Positions 1 to 13,293 of a stretch of 64,000 nt of DNA are shown here, in pieces. The first letter of the stretch is position 1, and each line of letters starts with the position of its first letter. The position numbers and the translations under genes were made by a program. The stretch is from Omphiscola glabra (lineage: Eukaryota > Mollusca > Gastropoda > Lymnaeidae). The stretch lies in assembly GCA_964017045.1 (NCBI GenBank), contig OZ024794.1, positions 30,661,815-30,725,814 of the forward strand, in the 5' to 3' direction. The notes under the pieces are model-generated. The model searched no databases and was not told where the DNA came from. It saw nothing but the letters and a program-made list of their open reading frames with translations.

Positions 1-1492
1 GAGAGTTCAAGAGGGGCCATGCACGTGGGACGCGAGATAGTCGTGCTAAAAAATACGTCATTCCTCATAACAACAGCCAAATACCCCTCACAGACTGACC
101 ACGCAATCTCAAGAAAAAGCCTCATGAAGTTACATTTTTCCATGGAGATTACTTTTATCCTATTGGCGTGCACTGACAGTTCTTATTTTATTCATATTTA
201 AAGTGGCCTAAAATGGTCGTGACTTAAAACGCTTGAGAACCTGAGTACCGGAGTTAATGAGCTAAATAAATTAGTGCTAATTAAAGCTAGATTTTCCAGG
301 AATTTGCGACAATCTGTCACTTTATAGTTTTTTTGGTTTTTTTTTTTAAAGAAGAAATCAGTATTCTAAAAAGTGTACCCGGTACCTTGGATTTCCAGGG
401 ATGGACAAATTTCCCGGGAAGTCTTTTGTTTACTATCGTCAGAAACAGATCTAGAAGCAATGCTAGTTTAGTAATGAGATTGTGAGGGTTTTTTCATTTG
501 GTTTGTATTATGATATCACGTTTTATGTATAGTGCACTGCATGTGAACATGCGATATTTTATTTTTGCAAATGGTGCGCTTCCAACAAGACTATATAATT
601 AAGATCTTAAACCCAGTATCTAAGGTTAAATATAACAACAACAGTGAAAATCGTTGAACACGAAACTGAGGGAATAGAAATATCTCTTCGTGTTAAATCA
701 AATAGTAATGAAGTATTACCTACGTTAATTAATTCACATTGAAATGAGACCTGTTTAAGGAGGAATAAGGTGCAGCTTTCTGTGGGGTAAGTAAAGGTGA
801 TAAAAGATCGTGGAATTGGTGACAGCATAATAGCTGATGTCGTCTTTGCCCCAAGAAAAATCAAGAGTTTTAACAAATCCCAAAGGCCGAACCGGGGAGT
901 GTACCGGTGATAATAGAAATGAATTAGATAAGCACTCTTAGATATCCTAGATGATACAGTTTTAAAAATAATTTAAAAGGACACGGTGAACTGACTATGG
1001 GGTCCTATCAAGTGATTTTTGTGTGAAAAAAAATGAATTTGACTGTAATTTAATTTTATTGAACAGTGCGCAGTGACCAATCTGTTTCTGCATAGAGCAA
1101 GAAATGAAAAGATAATCGCGATTTCCGGACAGTGGAAAGACAGCTCACTCTGTCTTCACTCACACCGCCTCTCAATTTATAATATCACCCTGAGACTACT
1201 TTGTGCAACGTTTCGAAACAGTGTAATACAGTTCAGGTATTCGGGAGAACGAAACAGATTTTGGGATGAGTGCACCATTGTTGACAATTTGGGAGGGGGG
1301 GGGGGGGTGAAAGCACTGGACAGAACCCTTCAGTACAGCCGGAGAAGTAAATGTCTAATGGGTGTAATTATTATGCTACTGTCGGATAGACACTACCCAC
1401 CTTTCATCGGGAACGCGTGTTGAGGTTGCAGCCTGTCTTTAAAGTCATCCTACATATGGCCTGAGTTCCAAGTCCGATCCTATCGACTTAAC

Positions 1493-1684
1493 ATGAGTGT
1501 TCAACTCAAAAGCGATCTAACGGCAGAGGAGTTCTCAAACTTCCATCTCCAAATAGGATTTGTGAATTTAAAAGAAGATGATGAAGATATATACACTCCG
1601 GGTAAGCTCTATGAAGTTGTCAAAGATCTAAAGACATTATGGGGAAATAATATACTCAGAGTTGAGAAATTAACACACGGGTAA
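1493..1684 (+). CDS. Unrecognised 63-residue open frame
   Basis: An ATG opens a 63-codon frame of ordinary, moderately acidic composition (for example KEDDEDIYTPGKLYEVVKD). It has no repeat character, transmembrane segment or motif I recognise. The final codons sit beside a possible donor (CGG|GTAATT, near 1681), so it could be one exon of a longer transcript or a decayed transposon piece. No neighbouring exon could be joined to it. Low complexity does not explain it, which is the only reason it is listed. Confidence 0.2.
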   Translation: MSVQLKSDLTAEEFSNFHLQIGFVNLKEDDEDIYTPGKLYEVVKDLKTLWGNNILRVEKLTHG

Positions 1685-4138
1685 TTTGATATGGCTTAAA
1701 GGGAAAGAACTGGACTTTCGTTCTCCGATTCCAACAATGAAAAAAAGGTGTCGGTGGTGATAATGTGTATGGCATTGTGTTCACTTCGACCCGGGCCCTG
1801 TTGTAATGTAAACTTTAACGACCAGTGTATGTCGAGTGGATCTACAGATGACACTGCTTTTGGTGTCATTAAATTCAAAGGACTTGTTTTAACGGTGTGC
1901 CCGTTCCGAAGAGCAAAATGAGCGCACCTGAACTAATAAATAATAAAATTATGCAACCAAACTGATTTTTAATACCCACACAAAAATGGGAAGTAATTAA
2001 GTTGAGCCCGCAACGCACGGCAGCGTTGGTTGAAATAAGTATTTTATGTATTTAAAAAAATCCTACATTTAAGTGATTACCTATTATTGAAATCACGCTG
2101 ATGATCATAATAAGAAAACGTAATATTAACTAAGATCGAAAATTCCCTATGAGACAAGTTTGTAAACAAAATGTTAAAATATATTTTTTTTAAAAAATGA
2201 CTTGACGTTAATAAATGAATAGTAGTAGCTTGAAAGATGGATATGAAACTAATACTTACTGACTCAAGGTAACGGTTTAACAATATAACCCTATTACTAG
2301 TTTCTCCAGCCAGCATCAAATAGTCGAAACGTGTAAATAGTTACCGCAACAGATATTTGAACACAAATCTTGACTATTCTGCATTAAAGAAATAAGAAAG
2401 TTCACACACACACCAGATATTCTTGTTAAGTCAAGGTGTGCCTAATTCGTCGCTCTCGATTTGAAAACGTCGAGTGAAACACACTGTAAATGTCCTGGCC
2501 ATGTGACTAACAAGTATCCGGCATCACCAGTACGCAATTAAGGAAGAGTACAACAGCATAGAAATAAATAGCCGGATATGTTCCCACTATCATTAAGATA
2601 TTCTGATACGGGGCGCGGGACGGGTTGAGCGTGCAAACGAGTATCGAGCTTTTCAGCAGGTGTTTAGTATACGGAATTTCTGTAACATTTGGCAATGAAT
2701 TTTATTTGTGATCCCAATCATGTCACAGAAAACACAAGCTTTGACAACAGATGACATGAGGCTACTAAAAAAAAAATTTAAGGGATTCTTTTTATTATAT
2801 ATATATATAGAGAGAGATGACTATTTTTACGTGCAAACTAAATAGAAAAAAAATAACATGAACTATTACGAATTGCTTCAGATAACCGAACTATAAAAGT
2901 ACCAATGTCTTTTTAATTAACCAACTATTACCTCACAAAATTGGAATCATATCAGAGAGCATATGTAATATTTACTGCTTTTAAAAACAACACAAACATG
3001 GATATTTATTTACAGAACAGTGTCAGCAGCTTTAATACGTTATATATATACATTTAAAAGTCTTCCGAAGGCGCCTCGCACACACACACACACACGTAAA
3101 CTTTAAGTTTTTGGATTCAGTCGTATTTAGTTTTTTTAGCAATCGGTTTATATCCGTAGTAACTGAATGATCATAAGGATACCGACTAGTTTTTTTTTTT
3201 GGAAAGCGTGGAGAAAATGGCACAACGAATTGATGACGCTCGTGGTCGAACCTATAGCACTAGACTCGCAATTTGCATTCAATTACATCATAGATTGCAC
3301 AAAATGGAACAAATGCTTCCCACTTAGTCTGTTTGATACCAGAGATGAGCAGGGGCGCGTTTTTTTTTTAATAAAGATTTTGCCGCCCCGTCCGTATAAG
3401 AAGTATTGAATTTTGTAGAGAGGGATTGGGGTCGTAACAAGAATATAAATAAAATAATAATAATAAAGGCTGATCCCGCAGCCTAACCCACGCATCGTGG
3501 CGAGGCCCAACGCGGCCGCCACGCAACATAAATGGCACGCATACAGCGTATGCAACTCAAGATCATTCCAAGGAAAATATATTTAAATTTTAATAACTCC
3601 TAAAAAAATAACCGAAACAAAAAAATAACCTATCCGATACAAAACGGACCACTCAACATCATCAACACAATCCGTTTAAACAAACAATCGGTACCTTTAT
3701 TATTTAGTAGATCTATTTACAAGGATATTTGTCCTGAGCAGAAAATATAATGCGTTTGGTTGTTAACTAAACACAATGGTTCATATAATCACATTCATAC
3801 TAATGTTTGAATTTTCGGGAGAGTTTATTTAACAAGCTACGTGTTCATCCTGGGCTTATCGATAAAAGGTTTTTTGCCGAAATAGCGACGTGGCGTGGAT
3901 AAAACTAAATGTTGAAAAACAGCAGAATGTTCCGAAGAGGAAGCCCACAAGACTTTAAGTAAGCACTTTCTATAGTGGTCTGCTCTTATTGACAGCATGC
4001 ATGGAGTAGATTATTTTAAGAGCGAAAAATAGCATGGCACAATTAGATGGACAATGAATATGAACCGCAGGAAATACACATAACAAAAAACAAATTCAAT
4101 GCTATTCCTTTTGTGGAACATACTTAAAAATTCTAGAT

Positions 4139-4310
4139 CAGGCCTGCACAACTCAAAATGTAAGGCGGGCAGTAATACTGTATGAAAATATTGTACGCGC
4201 CGATAGAAAATAGGACAGGGGGAAATCTATTTAAGAAAATAATAATAATAATAACAAAGAATATTCCATTACTTCGTGGGTCGCAAGGTGGGTGCTGGCG
4301 GGCAGACCTG
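4139..4310. mobile_element. Short hAT-like MITE with near-perfect 8-bp TSD
   Basis: The left end reads CAGGCCTGCACAAC. The right end, read inward, is CAGGTCTGCCCGCC. The eight bases before the element are TTCTAGAT and the eight after are CTCTAGAT, a 7/8 match. An 8-bp duplication and a CAGG-type terminus are hallmarks of hAT elements. At 172 bp it has no coding capacity, so it is non-autonomous. Confidence 0.6.
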
Positions 4311-6788
4311 CTCTAGATGAATCAGGACTAAGAATAATTTAAGGCTTAAACTATTAAATAGAATAAAAGAATTGCGCTGAAAAGACATTCATGAAATCAA
4401 TTAACAAATTAATTTAAACAAAGGCAAAATATCAATGTACCATCCAGCATATTGATAACTTCAAAGGTGAACAAAAGCTAGAATCCATCTGTGCCTGGTA
4501 AATTATAGCTCAGACTGAATGATATGAGATAAACTATATTACAACTTGGAAGTGACGACTGTTAGCTTCGCAGATCTAGTGTGAATTTATTCTCACAATT
4601 AGGTCAAAGTGCTGATGAGAAAATATAGACCATGAAATTAGGCCGATGTTCAGTTCAAGAATTAAGAAACGATAGAGCTACCGGTTCAACTTTAAATGGC
4701 ATTTACAACAGATTATGTCTTGTACCTTTCACTGCTCGGTGAATTGCGTCAACAAATGTATTTATCATCACAACGTCCCTAGGCTAAGGAACACTTAATA
4801 AGGCAATATTGATTGTATTTCGTAACACCCAACCCCAATTTCTAGTACGTAATAAAAGTAAGAGCAACCCCCATCCCGCTTTAAAAAAAATTAAATCAGA
4901 AAGTATATAAATGATGCTTTAAAGTGTAATCACAACCTTAATTAGTTGGAATGAAAATACCCATCGATATAAAATCGTGAATAGACAGACAGAGCTTTAT
5001 TATTTTTCGGAATTTCTATTTTTTTTAAAAATAAATATTTACAAAAACTTTTCTCTTTCCTTTCAATTCCCTATACACAAATAGAAAACATTCAAATGAC
5101 CTGAAGTATACATTATGATGGTGTACAACCATTTTGAAAAAACATCTAACACATCCAACAACAATTATTCTCGGCGAGAGTGAGGGAGAAAAACATGACA
5201 CTAGTCTGTATTTAACCTGGAAGAAATCGTCATTTAATCCCTATTTTACAGGGGGGGGGGGGGAGAGGAACTCCCGTTAATAGTTCAATGGTGTGTCAAT
5301 TTATAGATGACCTTGGGGGAATCAATAGCGGTGCCCCGTGTCATGCTGCACATAAAATCAACTGCCCGCGGCGATCAGACAAGACCCGCGCTGCTTTATA
5401 ATAAACTGATATTCTCAACATTTGTGAGGCCAGCCACCCATCACACGGTATTGACGGACCATTGGTTTAAATTGACAAGGAGCGCATGTGACCACCATCG
5501 TGTTAGCTATCTTAAAAATACCGATAAAAATTAGACTTGTATTGGCGTCCGCAATCTCGACTCACTTATTTTAGATCTTGCCCGCAAACAAATAAAAAAG
5601 TCAACAAGGAAAAAAGAGACAGTGTAACAAGTAAATTATCCGTATGTTATCGTCAGGAGTGAATAGTTCAAGAGAATATAAAATTACCAAATAAATCACT
5701 TTAAAATCCATTAAAAGCAGAATGGCAATTGTTTGTCATTCTGTGGTTAGCGGGCGAAGAGTACGCAATAGTTTCTAACCGATATGTAACATTTTGTCGG
5801 GAGTAACCTATTTTCGATTAACGCGGGTTTTCTCTTCCGTGTATGCACCTATATCGTTTGGGAGCTGAAGGATTCTTTACAAACGCAAGTGAAAAACAAA
5901 TGGTAATATTAAATATCTGACAGCGTAGCCGTAGGACATGAAAGAATATTTAAACAGTTACGGAGATTGTGTTTAAAAACAAATTGAATGGATATCTGTC
6001 ACACAATTATTGCCATCCTCAATAATAATTGGTTACCGCAACTTAATTTTTTGGGTACGACCTCCATTCTATAGCCCTTGTGTGTCGTTTAATTCAATAA
6101 GCAACATATTCAAACGATGTCTGTTCTGCAACACAGGAATACAACTGACAACACACCTTTTAATAAAAATGTTGTCGTGTGGCACCAATATACGACTTAA
6201 ATCACACATACGAGGCACAAGATCAAGTTAGCTTAAGTCTTAAGTTTACTTCCTAAAATCAGAGGACGAGATCATCATTCAGCAAAGTATTGATGTTTTA
6301 AGGGACTGGTGAATGTTTTATTTTAAGATTTCATACCATAACTAGACTATACATTTTAGGGGCATCCCCAAAGTAAAGAGTTCCTTAAGTTTGGCTCTTA
6401 AAACTATACATTCCTAATAGGTCCTTTCACAAATGAAACAACTCCTTTTAGGGAAACATTAATTTAAAACTTTTTTTTAAATTCATAATTATTTATCTAT
6501 ATTGTTTCTCTTAGCAACAATGAATTTATTGTTACAGAATTCAACATTTGACTAAAAAAACGATCTAACCAGTGCTGCAGAGTGTGAGGCCAGCCCATGT
6601 TTTTTTCTTACCAGCATCAACATTTCTTTGATGCTGAATAAAACTTCGAAAATCTCACAGAATTTATAGTTCTAGTAGGCAAGTTTTTAGTATCAGGAAG
6701 AGAAATCTCAGCCTGCTTGAAGCCAGTAATATAAACTATTGTCTCTGCTGCCCTGACACATAGCACTAATAAATTTATGATTACTTAC

Positions 6789-7208
6789 CAACTATCAGCA
6801 CTCTGACACGCCTGGCATAGATAGCTCCTCTTGTAGTGTTTACAATGCATTCATAAAGTCCATCAATTTTGCCAAATTTCCCCTTTTTACCAACAATAGA
6901 AGAGAATGAGCCATTCGGGAAGTATAGAGAACCATTAGACAGTAGCTGTACTCTGGAGATCAAGCGTGTTTCATCCTGACGCCTTTGTTTCTGTTTATCT
7001 GTTCTGTTTTTCTGTTTCCGCTCTTCAAAAATGTCCTTGCCATCCTTGAACCAAGAATAGTTAAGAGGCAAGAGTGTCTTGTCCGTGACATTCAGGGAGC
7101 AATTGAGCAACAGTACTGATTTCTGCTCCAAAAGGAAGATACGATGAGGCCCAGGAACCAGAAACACCCCAGGATCAATTTCAGTTACTTTAGGTTCATT
7201 GGGATGGC
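6789..7208 (-). CDS. Exon 2 of the Ig-superfamily gene: complete Ig domain, symmetric phase 1-1
   Basis: The acceptor TTTTTGCAG is at 7217-7209 and the donor G|GTAAGTAAT starts at 6788. The 420-nt exon codes for 140 residues covering a whole Ig sandwich with both disulfide cysteines and the buried tryptophan. A phase 1-1 exon can be inserted or skipped without changing frame. Confidence 0.8.
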
Positions 7209-10200
7209 CTGCAAAAATGCAATTCAATTCAATTAGTTTAACTTGACTATAACCTATACTTAATAAGAGTATAGTTGTTTTTTTAACTGCCCATTAAAAT
7301 AAAGCTTATTACGTTAAGATCACAATGCTCAAGCAAAACCATAAATTATTGGAAACTCTCAAATATTGATGATGGAAAGTGGCCAGTTAGGTCAGTCAAA
7401 AGGTAAACAAATGTATTTAGACAAGAAGTTTGACATAAAGAGGAAGCATTGAAGATTCATATTTATAAAGAAGCCCTCTGGAATTAATAACAATAACAGT
7501 ACATTCTCTATAATAGTATAGGTTAACCTCAGGGAGTTACCCGAATGCAATTAAGTGATCTGCACTTACTCAAACTTTTTAAAATGTTATTAATAGCAGA
7601 ATACACATGTGGAAAGAAAAGGTGACCACATATTTCTTTTCAAGTGGCAGTCATCTATTTTCGGAAATGGTTAGACATACAAAGCAAGTACCTGTGTTAA
7701 ACTTATAGTTATTATGTGCCACTGTAGCGATTTCACCAAAATATTAAACTAGAAAATATATTTTAATAATTGAAAAACAATTAAAGAACATGTTTATATA
7801 ATATTTATCTGTTTAAATATAGTAAAAACTGTCTAAGTTAAACAAAATAGGTTAGTAATTTTAAAAAATGAAGAATTACTGAGTTTATTAAACTAATGTG
7901 ATCTCCCAATTTTGTTAACATATTGAATTTTTTTCCCTCATACAATAACAATAATGGTGTAATCCACTTGACATATTTACTGGAATCACAAACAACCAAT
8001 TCTAGATGATTGGGTTGTTATTACAATTTTCCAGATTTGTGATCCGTAAAAATGCCTTAATTAGTTAAAAAATTAAACTTAAATTCTTTATATTATTTTG
8101 AATGTTTTGAAACAAATTATGTTAAAAGCAGACAATTTATCTATAATCTGTCATACTTAACTAGAGGATAATAAATGAAGTATTGCTTTAAAGCTGTGTG
8201 AAGGAAATAGTGGAACAAGGTATGTTGAAGCTTGAAATGAAAAGACAGGACATTAAAAAGTGATCATTTCATTTCGGCTAAAACCCTACTTCCGCAGACA
8301 AGAAAAAACAAAGAAATAAAAATGAGTTTAAAAACTCAAGTGTCTGAAATTTGCCATGTTGGGGGAAAATGGTAGAAGTGGTAGTGCTAAAGATGATGAT
8401 ATTATGGCACCATTCTTTCATGTAATATCAATTACAAAACTTATTGTTTTTACTATTATGCCTACTATATATTTATAAATGCTATTGTTTTACAGTCTAT
8501 CAAATTAAGACCTATGTATAGCAACGTAAAATTAAGCACACTACCAACATTTTTCATCTTTCTGGATGCAAATCGAAATTATTTTTCCTAAAACCAAATC
8601 AGTTACGATGTAATTCACATACATTTAGGCTTTCCAAATTGTGTCATGATATAGCAAGTTATAAATAACACAAAGTACTGATAAAAGTTGTAAGCGGACC
8701 TTGACAACACTACTTTAAATCCTAATAAAAAGTATATATGTCATGTTACTTGTTTAATGATAATGACCTCAGAGTACACCCATAATCCCAATAGACGTAA
8801 ATTTCAATGATCTATTAACCTTTGTAAAAAGCAACATTTCAAAAGAAAAATGTGATTGAACTCCTTATAATAATATAGATTGACTTCCCCTATTAAAAGT
8901 ATTTACTAAATTTAAAAAAATTAACAGGTATTACAATATATAAATAAAATATTAATGTAATTAAAATGAAGTCTTCATGTAATAAATAGTTTTATAAAAC
9001 AAACAAATTATAGTACTTTTTTTTAATAACAAAATCATTTCAAAGTAATCAAAGCATTTGTTTATTGACTTAAGAAAGCATATATTTTGTTTTAGTAACT
9101 ATTAAGAAAATATATATATGTATATAAACAATAAATAAAACATCTTATTAATATATAGATATTTACATACTGTTACCCTAATACTAATTCATCTCCACAT
9201 GGAATCCATTATGACTTTAAATAAAAAAATTTAAAAAAAGAAACATATCACTTAAATCTGGTTAAATTTTCATATCAGCCCACTTCAAAATTTATAATTT
9301 ATTAATTTTTTAAAATTTATTATTTACACTTACAACCTACACTTATCATTCATTAATAAGCACACTTCAAACTTCAAATAAAAGCAAATGTGTGTGTTTA
9401 TGTCATTGTGTGTGTGTGTGGGTAGTTAATGTAAATATAGTTAGAATTTTAGGATGGGGAGTATTATCTAATTAAGCTAATTAGTATAAGATCTAAAAAA
9501 AATTATTCTTACTTATTTTCTGCTTTACATTAAGTTATAATCAATACTAATATGCCTATCACTAATTAAATTACGTATAGGAGAAGCCCTCTAATACTAA
9601 TGGATGTGTCTTAAAATATTTAGGCCTATGGCATAGCTGTTTGGTGTCTACCTTCTACCTAAAGCCTATTAATATTATACTATTATAGGCATAGGCCTAA
9701 TTATACTTTTTATAGAACCTACAAAATATATTTAAATTAAAGAATTCATCAAGTAAACAGTCTCCATTTACATTAATTATGAAGTAATAAAGTAAAGTAA
9801 AAGTATCCTCTAAAGTGGGACTAAAGTAAGACAAGGTTGAAAACTTTATTAATTATTGAATTTTGATGAAGCCACAACCCTTCACTTTCACTAACATACT
9901 AAGAATTATTAGCATAAATGGCCTAGCTTATTAACAATAAGTATTAATGGCAATAGTATATTAATCTACTACTACTCTATTTATAATAATAATATCATTA
10001 ATTATACCCTGACCTATTATAAACTATATAATATACATAGGCTAGAGAAAAAATAACAGTACTTTTACAACATTAGTAATAGCTAGAACCCTATTAACAG
10101 TTATTGTTATGAAATAAACCCATCTAAATACTTATTAAGTCTTAATTTAGAAAACTAGTAAGCTAGTTAGGTGCCCTACTACTACCTCCCAGCCTACCTA

Positions 10201-10827
10201 AGCCCAATTTAATTTTTTTTAATGAACACATTTTAATATATAACATAGAATTGAATAAAACTATTACGAAATTCTTAGAAATTCACATAATAAAAATTTT
10301 CATGTAGAACTAATTATAACTTAAAAGTCATCGTCATAGACATAACATACAATGAATTATTTAATAGCCTCCGCAAGAGATTGGTAGTGGTCTCCCTCCC
10401 TCTCACCCCTTCACATTTTTATTATTGTTAAAACGTTACAAAACATAAAAAATTTATGTTCCCACTGCCACTCAATTTGTCAAAAATGGAAGCCATATTC
10501 TAGTATGCTTCGTAAAACTGTTAGTGCAGTATGCACCTGTTATGTACAAATGTTATAAAACCGAGTTTAATCTTCATTTCTACACGCGATTGTACCAATC
10601 TACAAAAAAATATCTGTCCACTTGGCCTGGTTTCAGAGGGTGCACTGCTCAGGGCAGGCGCCATGTTGTTTTTCTTCTATGAGCGAGGTCACACCGTGAT
10701 AGTGAATTTCGGTCATGCAGATGTTTATAAACAACTACTAAATGCGAAATTCGGACTTACCTTTTGAACATATAAAAGTTAATGTTATCGTAAACAAAAG
10801 GCCGAGGTATAAAAGTTCTGAAGCCAT
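6789..10827 (-). CDS. Secreted or cell-surface immunoglobulin-superfamily protein, N-terminal part (DCC/neogenin-like)
   Basis: Two exons, 10827-10761 and 7208-6789, are read on the minus strand. Exon 1 encodes a signal peptide starting MASELLYLG and ends after one base of a codon at AAAAG|GTAAGT. Exon 2 begins after TTTTGCAG, completes that codon to Gly and encodes one Ig domain. The conserved residues in the joined protein are Cys59, Trp75, the DGLYEC motif at 138-143 and Cys143. There are several N-glycosylation sequons (N58, N62, N90, N114, N121, N146). Exon 2 is 420 nt with phase 1 at both ends, typical of an extracellular Ig exon. It ends at the donor GTAAGTAAT, so the gene continues toward and past the left edge. 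The pattern around the second cysteine (GAIYARRVRVLIV) recalls the first Ig domain of DCC, neogenin or protogenin. The Ig call is firm; the subclass is from memory and tentative. Basic insert residues 84-100 (rich in K, R and Q) are unusual for the fold. Confidence 0.75.
7209..10760 (-). other. Intron 1 of the Ig-superfamily gene
   Basis: A 3.55-kb GT-AG intron of extreme AT content, with (TA)n near 9110, (TG)n near 9410 and many homopolymers. I see no exon, transposon terminus or tandem array of note in it. Confidence 0.6.
10761..10827 (-). CDS. Exon 1 of the Ig-superfamily gene: signal peptide
   Basis: The ATG at 10827-10825 is followed by a hydrophobic run of about 15 residues (LLYLGLLFTITLTFI) and then CSK. 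Signal cleavage after about residue 21 is plausible. The exon ends in phase 1 at a consensus donor. It is 67 nt long, which gives 22 codons plus one base and fits the phase of the Ig exon exactly. The 3.55-kb intron that follows is very AT-rich. Confidence 0.7.
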
Positions 10828-11485
10828 ATATGAACACACATGAGGACGATTGGACACATAAAAAAACTGTAAACAAAATATTCGAGCCAATGCTTTATGC
10901 TTTAGTCTGAGCATTAATACAAAATGAAGACATGAGTTACTCACTTTAGAAAAACTTGCGCTGGAGTTCCTTGCGTTGAATGTAGTTCTCGTGTATTTTT
11001 TAAAATTTTACAATTTCTTAATGATTTTAATAGCGCAGAGTGGATGATAATAAAATATAATCTAACTTTTAACTGAGATAAATCTATTATATTTGCAAAA
11101 GAGATGATATTATTTTTATAAAAATTGATTTTTTTTAAATCATTTTTTTTTAGTAACGGAAGTTCTTTGAAGTTTCAGTTCAGTATACAAGAAAAAGGTA
11201 GAATCTCTTAATAGATTAGTAATAAGGTCAAAAGCGTGAGGTTAGGTGGGATGTTTTTATTTGAAATTTCACAAACGTTCTCTATGAGAATCATTTACTT
11301 AAAATGTTTCTTTTTTTTTCATTTATTGGTAAAAAAATATAATTGCTATTCATATAGCTAAAATGTGTCTTTTAACAATCGATTTGCTATAGAATGCTGC
11401 TCATGACTGACTATAAGAGAAGAAATTTGGAAAGGACTGGTGACTTGTCGGGACTTAAACCTAAAATTCTATAACTGTTGGGCAC

Positions 11486-11678
11486 TTTTATTTTGAAATT
11501 ACTTTGGGGATTGAGGGGTGCAGCTAAAAATCTGAAGAATGTGTTGTCATCGACAGCGAGTCGATGTGCCAAGTTTCAGCTCGATAGCTTGACGGGAAGT
11601 GGGTCGGTAAGCAAGATTTTGCCAGCCAGCCACCCGCGAACAAAAGCAAAGTTAATATAAAGCATTTAAAAATGGCTG
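11486..11678 (+). repeat. Dispersed repeat, copy 1
   Basis: This copy shares an ordered series of blocks with 11964-12154. The blocks are a GGGG-rich start, CGAGTCGATGTGCCAAGTTT, GTTTCAGCTCGATAG, TTGACGGGA, AAGATTTTGCCA and AAAGCAAAGTTA. The two copies lie in the same direction about 480 bp apart and are clearly diverged. The family is unknown; such conserved blocks are common in 3' ends of retroposons. Confidence 0.5.
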
Positions 11679-11963
11679 CATTTTCTTTCTGTGTTGTTTT
11701 GTAGTCATTATCCTACTCTGTAAGATAAGTAAGTCCGGCATTACGAGGATAAAGCGATGGTAATTAAACAACTCCTAGAAACGGCAGATTTTTTCACCAG
11801 CTATTTCAGAGAAACAAACAAATATTACGCAAAAAACGCACTTGCGGCTTGCGATATTTTTTAAAAGAGTTTCATTTAGCGCCCTTATCGGAAAATCTTT
11901 TCTTTCGTGAAATCAGTGGCGTCATATTTCCTACATCTTCCCCTTGATTGAAAAACAGGAACA

Positions 11964-12154
11964 ATTTATTTTGGGGGGTTTTTGGATGTGGCTGAAAATT
12001 TGTTAGAATTGACAACGAGTCTATGTGCCACGTTTCAGCCTGATAGGTTGACGGGACGTGGGTAAATTAGCCTGCCGAAGATTTTGCCACACACCCAGCC
12101 AGAAAGAAACACGTTCAAAAGAAAGCAAAGTTATAATAAAGGATTTTAAAAATG
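11964..12154 (+). repeat. Dispersed repeat, copy 2
   Basis: Second, diverged copy of the repeat at 11486-11678. The matching blocks read GAGTCTATGTGCCACGTTT, TTTCAGCCTGATAGG, TTGACGGGA, AAGATTTTGCCA and AAAGCAAAGTTA. Confidence 0.5.
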
Positions 12155-12988
12155 ATAGACTGAATTATTATTTCAAGTGTTACATTTCCGGACCCTTGAG
12201 CCCAAAATATGTTTTCTTTCGGCCTGATGGACGTCCTTTATTATTTGGCTAAAATAAGTCTTTGGAACTTTCCAACACTTCTTGGCATAATACTCTGACA
12301 TCGTTTCAGTAGCGATGCTCGTTTGCGTTGACAGGGAAGACTTTACTTTTCATCAGTCGATTTCAGGGCAATGCGAACACTAACCAATCGTGTTATCTGT
12401 CCTGCACCTGTTGTTATAGTTATGCGTGGAAAATTATACCCGGATTGGGAGGCGCCAAAGTACATAGCAATTTAAATTAAAACCTCCAAATTCAGAGGGG
12501 GGGGTATCAGTTTATTAACAATAAAGATGTAATAAAATGTTTTTCCTATAATTTTGTGTCGTTAAAATAGATCAGCACAAAGTAAAATGTAAGTATACAT
12601 TTATTATAAATCATTTATTTATTTATTTATTTATTTTTTTGGGGGGGGGGGGGGAATGTTGACATAATTATATAGGGCTGGTCATTGAAAGTTTGACAGT
12701 TGTTGACCGGGGGGGGGGCAACATTGCGTAAAAATTATTGACGTAATGAATGGACGACCCCTATGCCAATTTTGCAGTTTCCCAGTGGTGTCACTCCCCA
12801 CTGAGAGTGTAAACGGTGCGGCCCACACTGACGCTACTGCGTTCGCGTCAATATATGTATGCAATAGAAGACCGATCGATTAGTGGTGCTCCCTCACGGG
12901 CATTTTTATTTTCTCTTTTTTACTTTGCTTATTTTACTTTTGAAATGACTTTAACCCTCCGCATTTGATGTGATTGATAGGTCTTAAG

Positions 12989-13293
12989 CAGTGGCGTAGG
13001 AATGGAGGTGTGGAGGAAAAAAAGGGGGGGGGGTGTTCGCCCCGAGCGGCCGGCACTTTTTTTTGTCATATTTATATTGAGGGGCAGCATTTGCGACTTA
13101 CTGCAGAGTTCTTCTTTGGGGGTTTTTTTTTGTGTGTGTGTTTTTTTTTTTTTTTTTTTTTTTTTTTGCGTTCTTTTTTTTTTGCGTTCTTTTTTTTTTG
13201 CGTTCTTTTTTTAATATATATATTTCTGGAAAGGATGCGGCTATAAGTTGGTCCACCCCTTGTGGCATGAAGAAAAGCAAGGCTACGCCTGTG
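12989..13293. mobile_element. hAT MITE (CAGTGGCGTAG family) with perfect 8-bp TSD
   Basis: The left end is CAGTGGCGTAGG and the right end is GGCTACGCCTGTG. The element is flanked on both sides by GTCTTAAG (12981-12988 and 13294-13301). Inside are a G run at about 13024-13032, CGCCCCGAGCGGCCGGC, and a long T-rich stretch from 13120 to 13210 that has probably expanded since insertion. The last bases of the right end deviate from the CCACTG seen in other copies. Non-coding. Confidence 0.8.
13140..13212. repeat. Poly-T with interspersed GCG
   Basis: Low-complexity T tracts separated by TTTGCGTTC. Phenylalanine-rich or lysine-rich frames across it are artefacts of this composition. The length may be unreliable in an assembly. 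Confidence 0.8.

Larger units (their letters stand above)
1..6788. other. AT-rich DNA without a recognised gene, probably intron of the Ig-receptor gene
   Basis: This stretch lies 3' of the Ig exon on that gene's own strand, so it is most simply intron. I looked on the minus strand for further Ig or fibronectin III exons and found none that kept phase 1 and looked like a domain. It holds G homopolymers (about 1295-1307 and 5251-5264), short TA and CA microsatellites (about 2800-2815 and 3080-3095), one hAT remnant at 4139-4310 and one unexplained 63-codon frame at 1493-1684. Confidence 0.5.

Noticed and set aside
607..876. Minus-strand 89-codon frame with a possible 59-nt phase 1-1 exon near 720-790, considered as a further exon of the Ig gene
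   Set aside because: No Ig or fibronectin III pattern, and the segment is too short for a domain. The splice-like sites are within chance expectation in AT-rich DNA.
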